From JBDXHU01 sp039989475 (GTDB lineage: Bacteria > Pseudomonadota > Gammaproteobacteria > Pseudomonadales > Halieaceae): a stretch of 64,000 nt of DNA. The DNA lies in contig JBDXHU010000004.1 of NCBI GenBank assembly GCA_039989475.1, positions 234,481-298,480 on the forward strand, in the 5' to 3' direction. Made by a program: the position numbers and the translations under genes. The notes under the pieces are model-generated. The model did not search any database, was not told where the DNA came from, and saw only the letters and a program-made list of their open reading frames with translations. Shown piece after piece: positions 17,261-25,719 of this stretch; position 1 is the stretch's first letter; every line of letters begins with the position of its first letter.

Positions 17261-18619
17261 GTGGTCAAAATCAGGTGCTTTGTGTTTTTTGTTGCTATGA
17301 GGAAGATTTTGCTGGTTTTGGGCAGGCGTTGCCTATTCGTTGCCGGGCTTGCAGTTTGCGCTGTCTACTCGGCAATCGCCACGGCGCAGGAGCCACCGGA
17401 TATGCTGCCAGACCCTGCCGCGGCCAGCACAGCTGCGCCCGGCGCTAACGATGAGTTTGGCAGCCCGGCACTGGACTTCCAGGAAGGGGCACAGCCCGCG
17501 CTAATCATACCTGACGCCACGTCCTACCAGTTTTACATCACCGACCTGGAAAGTCGCTTTGGTCCCTATGCGCCCGGACTATCGGAACAGCTACTGGGTC
17601 TCGGCAGCGCCTACCAGCAACAGGGCCTGCACGACCAGGCCATAGATTATTTCAAGCGCGGTGTGCATATTGCCCGGGTTAACGGAGGCCTGAACGGGGA
17701 GCAGCAAATCCCCCTGCTGCAACGGCTGATTCGCAGCCTGGTCGCCATGGGTGACTTCGAAACTGCTGATGAACGCCAGTACTACCTGTTCCGGGTACAG
17801 GCCAACGTCTATGGGCGAGGTTCGAAGCAAATGTCGCTGGCAATGCTGGAGCGCGCAGAATGGGAGCGACGCGCCTACCACCTGGCACTGGGTGACACAG
17901 CCTTTATGAGGCTCCTGACCATGTGGGAATTGTACAGCGCGGCACTGCGTAACATTTCCAGGGAGGATGGTAGTCACTCGCAGAGCCTGTTGCGGCCGCT
18001 GTCGGGGCTGCTGCAAACCCAGTACATGATTTCCGCTTACAGCGGCGAAAGCACCTCCGTTGCAGAAGCGGTCAGCACCGCCGAAGCACGCTTCGTGGAG
18101 GCAAATCGTTTCAGCATGGTACGCGGCTCCAATTACAAACAGGGCCAGGCCGTTATCAGGGCAATGCGCGAGGTCTACGACTATAATGAGGATGAAGAAA
18201 GCCCGCTTGCGACGGAGGCACTGGTGCAGTTGGGTGACTGGCACCAGTGGCATCAGAAGCGGGATTCGGCCCTGCTTATTTACCAGCAAGCCTGGGATGA
18301 GTTCGGAGAACTGAAAGATGGCGAGCGCCTGCGCGAGGTCTACTTTGGACAGCCGACCCTGTTGCCGGATCTACCGGGTTCCGCCAGGGACCTGGTAGCA
18401 CCGAGCGTCGTCGAGGGCTACGCCAGCGTATCCTATTTCATTAACGGCCGCGGCCGTGTGAAAAGCCTGGAGTTGCTGGAAATGGAGAGGATGGACGAGA
18501 CCGACACCAGGCCGCCAGTACGGCTGCTCAGGCGCATTAAGCAACAGACTTTCCGCCCCCGTCTGCAAGACCGGGAGCCAATTGCGACGGAGACGATTGA
18601 GAAACGTTATGCATACTGA
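17261..18619 (+). CDS. Exported TPR protein with TonB-like C-terminal domain
   Basis: 452 residues. A signal peptide ends near SAIATAQ. TPR-like helices occupy about residues 95-200 (GLSEQLLGLGSAYQQQGLHDQAIDYFKRG). The last 65 residues (VEGYASVSYFINGRGRV... to the KQQTFRPRL segment) match the pattern of the TonB C-terminal domain, in which a beta-strand pair and a helix with RxxxFxPxL end the protein. No membrane anchor other than the signal is seen. The start is GTG at 17261 with AGGGA upstream; ATG at 17297 gives a cleaner signal peptide. First gene of a twelve-gene plus-strand run; it overlaps the next gene by 11 bp. Confidence 0.75.
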   Translation: MVKIRCFVFFVAMRKILLVLGRRCLFVAGLAVCAVYSAIATAQEPPDMLPDPAAASTAAPGANDEFGSPALDFQEGAQPALIIPDATSYQFYITDLESRFGPYAPGLSEQLLGLGSAYQQQGLHDQAIDYFKRGVHIARVNGGLNGEQQIPLLQRLIRSLVAMGDFETADERQYYLFRVQANVYGRGSKQMSLAMLERAEWERRAYHLALGDTAFMRLLTMWELYSAALRNISREDGSHSQSLLRPLSGLLQTQYMISAYSGESTSVAEAVSTAEARFVEANRFSMVRGSNYKQGQAVIRAMREVYDYNEDEESPLATEALVQLGDWHQWHQKRDSALLIYQQAWDEFGELKDGERLREVYFGQPTLLPDLPGSARDLVAPSVVEGYASVSYFINGRGRVKSLELLEMERMDETDTRPPVRLLRRIKQQTFRPRLQDREPIATETIEKRYAY

Positions 18620-19766
18620 AAATATCAAGACAGGGGCAGTCAGTGCCAGAGCCAGCGGCTACCTGGCACTGCTCTCCATAATTGCATTACTGAGCGGTTG
18701 TCCCAGCGCCAGTACGCCACCATCATCGCAGCCACCCAGCCCGCCAAGTTCGACGCCGCCGTCCACGCCAAGCCAGCCACCATCGAGCCAGCCGCCATCA
18801 AGCCAACCGCCATCGAGTTCCAGCCAACCGCCGTCCTCCAGCCAGGGACAGCCCTCCCAGAGCCAGGGAGACCCCTCCGAGAGCCAGGGCGAGCAGAGCG
18901 CTGAAGCCGGCGAGCAATCACCACCAGGCGGTGGAGAGGGTGAAGAAGGTATGGAAGAAGCTGGCGCCGAGACCGCCGGCGACATGGAAGGTGAAGGGGG
19001 TGAAGCCGGAGAGCTGGTTTTCAATGAAAGCGAGAGCGGCATGGAAAGCGGCGCGGAGAGCGGAGGCAGCGAGGGCAGTGAAAGCGAGGCCCTGCCCGAC
19101 TTCAGTGAGGAAGAGACACTCAATGAGGCCATGGAAGGTTTTGAGGAAGCCATGGAAAGCGCGGCAGCAGAGGCCTCCCAGGGCGGCCAGGCCGGTGGTT
19201 TCCCGCAAGCCGGCGACGCCGGTGGCGGCCAGGCTGATAACGACAACGCGCAAGAGGGCAGCGGCGACCCGGCAGGCGAATACGCCGGCAGTTCAGGTGC
19301 AGAAGCAGCGGGTGGCTCGGGCGACATGACTGACGCCGAACAGGTGGCCATACTGGACGAACAGCTCAACCGCGGCGCCGGAGAATTTGATGACCTGATC
19401 CTGCGCGAGCGCGAGCACATCCGCCGCACTGCCAAGAATGGTCCTGGTGGTGGTGAAGAGCCCAGCGAAGAACCCGGCGGCGGTTACGGCGAAGGCGGCA
19501 CTGGCGCCGGCGGTGAATTCTCGGTTCCCCCCATGGCCGGCGGCGGTGGCGGCGGTCAGGGCGGGCCTGGACCGCTACCACGCGAGAGCTATGACGCGGA
19601 TATACCCGAACAAACCGCCGTATACGCACCGCCAGCTGACATCCCTTCCGGCACCGACGACGATGTGGTCGCGCGCCAGCTGCGTGAAGCCGCCATGCGC
19701 GAGCCCGACCCCCAGTTGCGGGAAAAACTCTGGGAAGAGTATCGCAAGTACAAGGGTATTGATTGA
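18609..19766 (+). CDS. Low-complexity lipoprotein (Pro/Ser then Glu/Gly-rich)
   Basis: 385 residues. A lipoprotein signal ends LLSGC (Cys about 31). About 45 residues of PPSS-type repeats follow, then a long acidic Glu/Gly/Ser/Ala-rich part, and a folded-looking C-terminus (MTDAEQVAILDEQLNRGAGEFDDLILREREHIRR, then QLREAAMREPDPQLREKLWEEYRKYKGID). Pro-rich spacers after lipid anchors usually cross peptidoglycan. Function unknown. I chose ATG 18609, inside the end of the previous gene; the stop overlaps the next ATG (TGATG). Confidence 0.75.
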   Translation: MHTENIKTGAVSARASGYLALLSIIALLSGCPSASTPPSSQPPSPPSSTPPSTPSQPPSSQPPSSQPPSSSSQPPSSSQGQPSQSQGDPSESQGEQSAEAGEQSPPGGGEGEEGMEEAGAETAGDMEGEGGEAGELVFNESESGMESGAESGGSEGSESEALPDFSEEETLNEAMEGFEEAMESAAAEASQGGQAGGFPQAGDAGGGQADNDNAQEGSGDPAGEYAGSSGAEAAGGSGDMTDAEQVAILDEQLNRGAGEFDDLILREREHIRRTAKNGPGGGEEPSEEPGGGYGEGGTGAGGEFSVPPMAGGGGGGQGGPGPLPRESYDADIPEQTAVYAPPADIPSGTDDDVVARQLREAAMREPDPQLREKLWEEYRKYKGID

Positions 19767-20965
19767 TGCGAACCGGACCCGCCATCCCCACACTTCTGCT
19801 GGCCGCGCTGGTGCTGCTGCTCAGTGGGTGTGTCAACCAGACGGTCAAAAGCACCTCGGTGCCGCAGGTAAAAACCCTGCAGGAAGAACTACCCGAGGCG
19901 CAGTTGCTGGACGTGGGGGTGGCAATATTTGATCCGGGCCTGGATGCTGATGATGACGCGGATTTTTTGTATCCCGAAGTGCGCCGCGCAGAAGCCCGCT
20001 ACATGCCCTACCTGCTGGTGGAATCAATCCAGGCCAGCGGCGCCTGGGGCGCGGTGCGAGTGGTGCCAAACGAGCGCCAGGCCATGGACCTGGTAGTCTC
20101 TGCCACCATCTTGCAGTCTCATGGCGAACACCTGAAATTACATGTTGTCGCGCGGGACGCCAGCAACACCCTGTGGTTGGACAAGGAGTATGAAAACAAG
20201 GCCAGTCGCTACAGTTATGAAACCAGCCGCAGCCGTTTTGATCCCTTCCAGGCGGTCTACAACCAGATTGCCAATGACCTGTTGCAGATTCAACAGCTGA
20301 AGACGCCGGAGCAGCTCGCGACCATTCGGTTGATCAACGAATTGCGTTTTGCCCAGGTATTCTCACCAGATGCGTTTGATGGCTACCTGGTTCAGGACAA
20401 AAGAGGCACATACCAAATTCAGCGCTTGCCGGCACAGGATGACCCAATGCTGTTGCGGGTACGCAAGATACGCGAGCGCGACTACCTGTTTATTGACACC
20501 CTGCAGGAGTACTACGCCTCCTTCAATGGCCAAATGGTGGGTCCCTACCAGGAGTGGCGCAAGCAGAGTTATGACGAAGCCATCGCCTTGCAGGAGCTGC
20601 GCACAGAATCCACCCGTCGCCTGATTGCCGGTGTCGCTGCAGTAGTTGCCGGTATCGCTGCTGCGGGCAGCGACAACAGCGCCGCCCGTTCAGCCAGTAA
20701 TGTGGCCATCGCCGGTGGTGGCTACCTGGTCAAGAGCGGCCTCGACAAGCGCACGGAGGCCGATATCCACGTGCAGGCCCTGGAGGAACTGGGGCTGTCG
20801 CTGGAATCAGAGATTGCGCCACAGATCATCGAGCTGGAGGACCGCACGGTCACCCTGACTGGCAGTGTTGAAGACCAGTATCAACAGTGGCGCGAACTGC
20901 TGCGCCAGATCTATCGGGCGGAGGTCGGCGAACTAGCGCCACCGCCACAGGGCGAGGAGACCTGA
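19766..20965 (+). CDS. Large lipoprotein of the 17261 operon, unknown function
   Basis: 399 residues. Lipobox LLSGC (Cys about 22). About residues 60-180 resemble envelope-assembly lipoprotein folds (AEARYMPYLLVESIQASGAWGAVRVVP). A small Gly/Ala-rich hydrophobic stretch (LIAGVAAVVAGIAAAG) lies near residue 300, and the C-terminus has IIELEDRTVTLTGSVEDQYQQWRELL, a BON-like pattern that I do not assign firmly. It shares the TGATG junction with the previous gene, with a 47-bp gap to the next. Confidence 0.72.
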   Translation: MRTGPAIPTLLLAALVLLLSGCVNQTVKSTSVPQVKTLQEELPEAQLLDVGVAIFDPGLDADDDADFLYPEVRRAEARYMPYLLVESIQASGAWGAVRVVPNERQAMDLVVSATILQSHGEHLKLHVVARDASNTLWLDKEYENKASRYSYETSRSRFDPFQAVYNQIANDLLQIQQLKTPEQLATIRLINELRFAQVFSPDAFDGYLVQDKRGTYQIQRLPAQDDPMLLRVRKIRERDYLFIDTLQEYYASFNGQMVGPYQEWRKQSYDEAIALQELRTESTRRLIAGVAAVVAGIAAAGSDNSAARSASNVAIAGGGYLVKSGLDKRTEADIHVQALEELGLSLESEIAPQIIELEDRTVTLTGSVEDQYQQWRELLRQIYRAEVGELAPPPQGEET

Positions 20966-21012
20966 TTCTGCCGCCTTTCCTGCAACACCAACCGATTATT
21001 CCTGGCTAAAAC

Positions 21013-22533
21013 ATGAGCGATCACAACAAACGAGTGGAGCCGGCCAGCTTCGAACCCGCGGCGGCGCCCGCGACCGAAGCACCCGGCCCCAAAACCGAGC
21101 CGCGACAGCGTGTACTGAAAGGCGCGGGGCAACCCAATTGGGTAGTGCCTGCGCTTGCAACGCTGGCCGTGCTGGCACTGCTGGTGTTCTTCTGGCTTCC
21201 CAGCCAGGTAGACACCGGCACGGTGGCCATAGACCCCGCCACCGTCGCCGCAACCCGCAGTAAACCAGCGAGTATTGATGTCTCTCCCTGGTCGGATGCG
21301 CAGCTGGCACGGCAACGCAAAGACGCCCAGGAAATATTGGCCGCCCTGCTCGATGAGCAGTTTACCCTCGAGGAAATGAGTGTGGAGCTGTGGGCGGGCG
21401 AGGCATTCGGCAGTGCCCAGGCATTGGCCGCTACCGGTGATGAGCAATACCGGCAGCAGGAGTTCCTGACTGCTGGGGAAACCTACCAGCAGGCACTCGA
21501 CGCCATGCTGGAGATCAAGGCCAGTGTGGATTCCGTTTTTGCGGACACCTTGCAGCGAGGTCTGGATGCCCTGCGCAGCGACCAGGCCAAAGCGGCCCTG
21601 GAAGCATTGCAACTGGCGATAGTCCTCAAACCGGATGACCCATCCGCCCAGGCCGCCCTGACCAGGGCGCAAAACCTGGAACCCCTGTTGGCACTACTGC
21701 AACAGGCCAACGATGCCCGCGATACAGGCGCGCTGGAGAATGCCCTGGGCTTGTTGCAACAGGCCGTTGCACTGGACCCTGAACATCCAGGCGCCAGCGT
21801 ACAACTGGCCAGTGTTGAGCGCGAGATCGCCCGCCGCAACTTCAACCAGGCCATGACCGCCGGCTACCAGGCCCTGGATGAGGGGCGCTTCGACGAGGCA
21901 GAGCGGCAGTTCACTGCCGCCCAGCGAATATTGCCTGCGGCCGGTGAGACCGAGAGCGCCCTGGTGCAAACCCGCAGCGCACGCACTCGCGCCCAGATTG
22001 ATGCCTACGGCCAACGCGCCCAGGCCGCAGCCGAGCGCGAGGACTGGAACCAGGCAGTAGCGGCATACCAGCAAATCCTGAAGATCGACAAGAGCGTCGT
22101 CTTTGCCCGCGCTGGCCTGATCCAGTCTAAAGCTCGGGCACAGCTGGATAACAGACTGAAGAAAGCCCTGTCCAAACCCGAGCGCCTGGGCGATGACAAG
22201 GTCTACAGGGATACACGCGCACTCTACCAGCAGGCCCTGGCACTGGAGCAAAAAGGCCCCCTGCTACGGGAACAGCTGGCGCAACTGGACCAGGCACTGG
22301 AACTCGCTATCGTGCCGATTCCGGTGTTGCTGCAATCCGACGAACAAACTGATGTGACCGTATACAAGGTCAGTCACCTGGGCAGCTTCCGGCGCCGGCA
22401 GTTGAGCCTGAAACCAGGCGTGTATACTGCCGTCGGTGTGCGCAGCGGCTTCAGGGACGTGCGCAGAAAATTTACTGTTAATCCCGGCCAGACAAACAAT
22501 GTAGTGGAAATCAGCTGCACGGAACCGATCTAA
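21013..22533 (+). CDS. Inner-membrane TPR protein with PEGA-like end
   Basis: 506 residues. A Pro/Ala-rich cytoplasmic N-terminus of about 42 residues is followed by one membrane helix (NWVVPALATLAVLALLVFFWL). A long periplasmic part of TPR-like helices comes next, for example EQYRQQEFLTAGETYQQALDAM and ALLQQAVALDPEHPGA. The last 70 residues are beta-rich (LSLKPGVYTAVGVRSGFRDVRRKFTV), like a PEGA domain. Likely a periplasmic scaffold in the operon. The next gene starts directly after its stop codon. Confidence 0.75.
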   Translation: MSDHNKRVEPASFEPAAAPATEAPGPKTEPRQRVLKGAGQPNWVVPALATLAVLALLVFFWLPSQVDTGTVAIDPATVAATRSKPASIDVSPWSDAQLARQRKDAQEILAALLDEQFTLEEMSVELWAGEAFGSAQALAATGDEQYRQQEFLTAGETYQQALDAMLEIKASVDSVFADTLQRGLDALRSDQAKAALEALQLAIVLKPDDPSAQAALTRAQNLEPLLALLQQANDARDTGALENALGLLQQAVALDPEHPGASVQLASVEREIARRNFNQAMTAGYQALDEGRFDEAERQFTAAQRILPAAGETESALVQTRSARTRAQIDAYGQRAQAAAEREDWNQAVAAYQQILKIDKSVVFARAGLIQSKARAQLDNRLKKALSKPERLGDDKVYRDTRALYQQALALEQKGPLLREQLAQLDQALELAIVPIPVLLQSDEQTDVTVYKVSHLGSFRRRQLSLKPGVYTAVGVRSGFRDVRRKFTVNPGQTNNVVEISCTEPI

Positions 22534-24594
22534 ATGGCAGAAGATCACGAACCACAGCTGATTGCGCCAGCTGCCTTTACGCCTCGGGGCGATGGCGATG
22601 GCAAGCAAGCCTGGCGCGCAAGGCCGATACAGATTGCAGTGGCCCTGCTACTGCTGCTGTTTGCCATTTCCCTCTGGTTTTTGTTCACCGCCCGCTCGGT
22701 GCTATTCACCTTCGACCCGGCCTACAGTGAGCTCAGTATTGACGGGGGATTGCGCCTGCAGCTGGGTGAGCGTTATCTGCTGCGCAGCGGCGAATACACG
22801 CTAAACGTAATCGCGCCCGGCCATTATCCTTTGGAGCAAACACTGACTGTCAGCACTGAAGAGAGCCAGACGGTACACCTGACTCTGCAGCGATTGCCGG
22901 GGATCATCAGTTTCGCTAGTCGACCTGAAGGCGCCCAGGTCATTGTCGACGAGGAGTCGATTGGCCTGACTCCCCTGGGCGACATACCGGTCGCCGCCGG
23001 CGAACGGGAGCTGAAGTTGCTGGCCGAACGCTACCTGCCCTATCGACAGACCATCGACATTACCGGCATGGAGGTAGCGCAGGCATTTGCCGTTGAACTG
23101 GAACCCGCCTGGGCCAATATCGCCATTTCCAGTGTGCCAGTGGGCGCCACGGTGTATGTCGACGGGGAAGCCCTGGGCAAGACCCCGGCACTGCTGGAAA
23201 TCTTGCAGGGAGAGCACCTGGTCGAACTGCAGATGCCCCGCTACCGCGGCTGGCAACAAACCCTCAGCGTCAGCGCCGGCGTACACCAGAACCTGGAGCC
23301 TATCACCCTGTTGCCTGCCGACGGCAAGCTGGTGCTCAGCAGTCGCCCCAGCGGTGCCAATGTCACAGTCGACGGCGAATTCCAGGGGCAGACCCCCATT
23401 ACACTGTCGCTGGAGCCTGACGGCGAACATCGTGTTGCAGTATTCAAGCCCGGCTACAGCAGAGCCACGCGCAGCGTCAGTCTGGCGCCGGAAGAAGAAC
23501 AGGAAATGCGCCTGACGCTAAAACCGCAGCTGGGTGAGGTGCTGGTGCGGGTGTCTCCGGCGCAGGCAGCGCTATTCGTCAACGGTAAGCCTGTGGGTAC
23601 AGGCAGCCAGACATTGTCCCTGCCCGCCTTTGAACAAACGCTGGAAGTTAAACTGCCCGGTTATCGCAGCCAGCGCCAACGCTTCACTCCCCGGGTGGGC
23701 CTCAACCAGATTATCCAGGTGCGCCTGCTGACCGAGAGTGAGGCCAAACTGGCCGAACTGAAGCCAGAAATAAAGACCCCGGCAGGACAAACCCTGCGCC
23801 TGTTTACGCCCGGCGACATCACCATGGGTGCCTCACGGCGCGAGCCTGGCCGGCGCGCCAATGAGGTTCTGCACCCGGTGTCACTGACCCGCTTGCTTTA
23901 CCTGGGCACCCACGAGGTGACCAACCTTGAATTCAGGCAATTCCGCAAGGAACATGCTTCCGGCATGGTCGAAGGGAACAGCCTTAACCGCGACCAACAA
24001 CCGGTCACCATGGTCAGCTGGACGGATGCCGCGCTCTACTGCAACTGGCTCAGCGAGAAGGAAGGCCTGCCCTTGTTCTACCAGGTGCAGGATGGCGCCG
24101 TTATTGGCTTCGAGGTGAACTCTCATGGCTATCGCCTGCCCACCGAGGCGGAATGGGCCTGGGCAGCCCGGGTTAAAGGCGCGGATTTACTCAAGTATCC
24201 CTGGGGTCGGAACTACCCACCCGATACGGTGGTCGAAAACTATGCGGACAACAGCAGTGCCTATATTACGGGTCGCACCGTCAGTAACTACGAGGATGGG
24301 CACGTCGTGTCGGCCCCCACCGGGTCTTTCCCCGCTAATCACCGTGGCCTCTTTGATATGGGCGGCAACGTGGCGGAGTGGATGCACGACGTCTACGGCC
24401 TGCCCAACAGCAGCGGCGTCCCCGCGGTAGACCCACTGGGTGCGCAGCAGGGCGCCAATCACGTGATTCGCGGTGCCAGTTGGGCCCATGGCACGGTCAC
24501 CGAACTGCGCCTGACCTTCCGCGATTATGGGCAAAATGGGCGCGATGACGTAGGATTCCGGGTGGCCCGCTATGCCGAGGAGGCTTCGAAATGA
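22534..24594 (+). CDS. Membrane protein with five PEGA-like repeats and SUMF1 domain
   Basis: 686 residues: membrane helix at about 31-52, then five PEGA-like beta repeats (pattern GxxVxVDGxxxGxTP, for example PVGATVYVDGEALGKTP and PSGANVTVDGEFQGQTP), then a SUMF1/FGE-type domain from about 420. The SUMF1 part has EVTNLEFRQF, QPVTMVSWTDAALYCNWLS, RLPTEAEWAWAAR, DMGGNVAEWMHD and GFRVAR. The cysteines that formylglycine-generating enzyme uses near its C-terminus are absent (RGASWAHG...GQNGRDDVGF), so catalysis of that kind is unlikely. Such inactive domains occur in the gliding/T9SS proteins GldJ and GldK. Periplasmic location inferred. Confidence 0.83.
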   Translation: MAEDHEPQLIAPAAFTPRGDGDGKQAWRARPIQIAVALLLLLFAISLWFLFTARSVLFTFDPAYSELSIDGGLRLQLGERYLLRSGEYTLNVIAPGHYPLEQTLTVSTEESQTVHLTLQRLPGIISFASRPEGAQVIVDEESIGLTPLGDIPVAAGERELKLLAERYLPYRQTIDITGMEVAQAFAVELEPAWANIAISSVPVGATVYVDGEALGKTPALLEILQGEHLVELQMPRYRGWQQTLSVSAGVHQNLEPITLLPADGKLVLSSRPSGANVTVDGEFQGQTPITLSLEPDGEHRVAVFKPGYSRATRSVSLAPEEEQEMRLTLKPQLGEVLVRVSPAQAALFVNGKPVGTGSQTLSLPAFEQTLEVKLPGYRSQRQRFTPRVGLNQIIQVRLLTESEAKLAELKPEIKTPAGQTLRLFTPGDITMGASRREPGRRANEVLHPVSLTRLLYLGTHEVTNLEFRQFRKEHASGMVEGNSLNRDQQPVTMVSWTDAALYCNWLSEKEGLPLFYQVQDGAVIGFEVNSHGYRLPTEAEWAWAARVKGADLLKYPWGRNYPPDTVVENYADNSSAYITGRTVSNYEDGHVVSAPTGSFPANHRGLFDMGGNVAEWMHDVYGLPNSSGVPAVDPLGAQQGANHVIRGASWAHGTVTELRLTFRDYGQNGRDDVGFRVARYAEEASK

Positions 24595-24629
24595 GCCGAA
24601 GAGGCATCGAAATGAGCCGAGGAGGCGCC
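24574..24629 (+). repeat. 21-bp tandem duplication at a gene junction
   Basis: Two and two-thirds copies of a 21-bp unit beginning GCCGAGGAGGC, each ending CGAAATGA. The first copy contains the stop of the PEGA/SUMF1 gene, and the partial third supplies AGGAGG (24620-24625), four bases before the GTG start of the next gene. The duplication moved the start signal away from the stop. Confidence 0.9.
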
Positions 24630-24908
24630 GTGAAAAAGTCTGTATTCGCCATAGTGCTTGCCACCCTGTTAGGCAGCCAGGCGCTGTTCGCCCAACAGGC
24701 GCAGGAACAGCCAGCTACCGAGGCTGAAACCCCTGCGGCGAAAACGGCTGGCCCGGCGGATACTGCTGCATCGAAACCAGAACCAGAACCAGAACCGATT
24801 CCGGAAACCCCGGTTGCGGCAACAGAAGATGGCAAATCGCCGTTTGATTACCAGGCCTCGGAGCAGATCTCTGAAGATCGGCCGGTCTCCTTCCCCGTGG
24901 ATATTTAG
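24630..24908 (+). CDS. Small exported Pro/Glu-rich protein
   Basis: 92 residues with a signal peptide (VKKSVFAIVLATLLGSQALFAQ), a low-complexity middle (KPEPEPEPIPETP), and a conserved-looking C-terminus, FDYQASEQISEDRPVSFPVDI. I chose GTG at 24630 because AGGAGG sits just before it and the signal peptide then starts at once; ATG codons at 24591 and 24612 are alternatives. No known domain. It sits between the PEGA/SUMF1 gene and the ExbB-like gene, ten bases before the latter, and may be a periplasmic linker for the channel. Confidence 0.65.
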   Translation: MKKSVFAIVLATLLGSQALFAQQAQEQPATEAETPAAKTAGPADTAASKPEPEPEPIPETPVAATEDGKSPFDYQASEQISEDRPVSFPVDI

Positions 24909-24917
24909 GACCAGAGC

Positions 24918-25715
24918 ATGAAGCAACGTTTTTCCTCTGAATTCATATTTCAGCTGTTCGCCCTGCTGATCACCGTCATTCTGGTTCACGCAATTTACGT
25001 TGGCCTGGTACGACCCAACGCAGACGCCCTGCTGGAACAACAGGCGGCACTGTTGGCTGCGGGGGCCGATTTAGTGCCCGATCGCTCGCTCTATATCGTC
25101 ATTCGTGACTTCGAGCAGGAAGCCTGCTTTATCCTGCTGATCTGGGCGCTGGCCATCATGGGCTACAAGGGCAAGCAGATGATTGAAGAGCAGCAGTTAC
25201 TGGATCAGCGCCTGCTGGATGTGGCCGAGGGCACCAGTATCCTGCCCGAGGACGCGCGCGAATACAGCCGCCCGCTGGAGGCGCTGGATGACCAAATCCA
25301 GGACTACCTGCTGCCGCGCACCCTGCTCGCGGCATTACAGCGCTTCGCCACAACCGCCAGTATCCCAGCGGTTTCGGCCACCATCCGTGAGCAATGCGAA
25401 GGCGAGTCGGATCGCCTCGACTCGGAGCTCTCCATGGTGCGCTATATAGCCTGGGCTATCCCCTCGATCGGATTTATCGGCACCGTACGGGGTATTGGCG
25501 ACGCGCTGGGGCAGGCTTACGAGGCGGTCGAGGGCGACATCAGCGGTGTTACCGCCAGTCTGGGCGTCGCTTTTAACAGCACATTCGTGGCCCTGGTCCT
25601 GAGCATCATCATCATGTTTTGCCTGCACCAGTTGCAGTTGTCCCAGGAGCGGCTGGTACTGAACTGCCAGCGCTACTGCGACAAACGCCTGATGCGTCAC
25701 CTGGCGGTGCACTGA
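24918..25715 (+). CDS. MotA/TolQ/ExbB-family proton channel subunit
   Basis: 265 residues with four predicted membrane helices (about 9-31, 68-84, 176-198, 215-236). The last two carry the family pattern: IPSIGFIGTVRGIGDAL and VTASLGVAFNSTFVALVLSI, matching the GLLGTVxGM and Thr-containing helices of TolQ/ExbB. Family members form the channel that passes protons and drives a partner with an ExbD/TolR/MotB helix. No ordinary ExbD gene is nearby; the VWA proteins two genes on are the best partner candidates. Confidence 0.85.
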   Translation: MKQRFSSEFIFQLFALLITVILVHAIYVGLVRPNADALLEQQAALLAAGADLVPDRSLYIVIRDFEQEACFILLIWALAIMGYKGKQMIEEQQLLDQRLLDVAEGTSILPEDAREYSRPLEALDDQIQDYLLPRTLLAALQRFATTASIPAVSATIREQCEGESDRLDSELSMVRYIAWAIPSIGFIGTVRGIGDALGQAYEAVEGDISGVTASLGVAFNSTFVALVLSIIIMFCLHQLQLSQERLVLNCQRYCDKRLMRHLAVH

Positions 25716-25719
25716 ACTG

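Noticed and set aside
18659..19435. Long open frame on the minus strand opposite the low-complexity lipoprotein
   Set aside because: It is Ser/Pro-rich because it mirrors the Glu/Gly/Ser codons of the real gene; no start site or domain.
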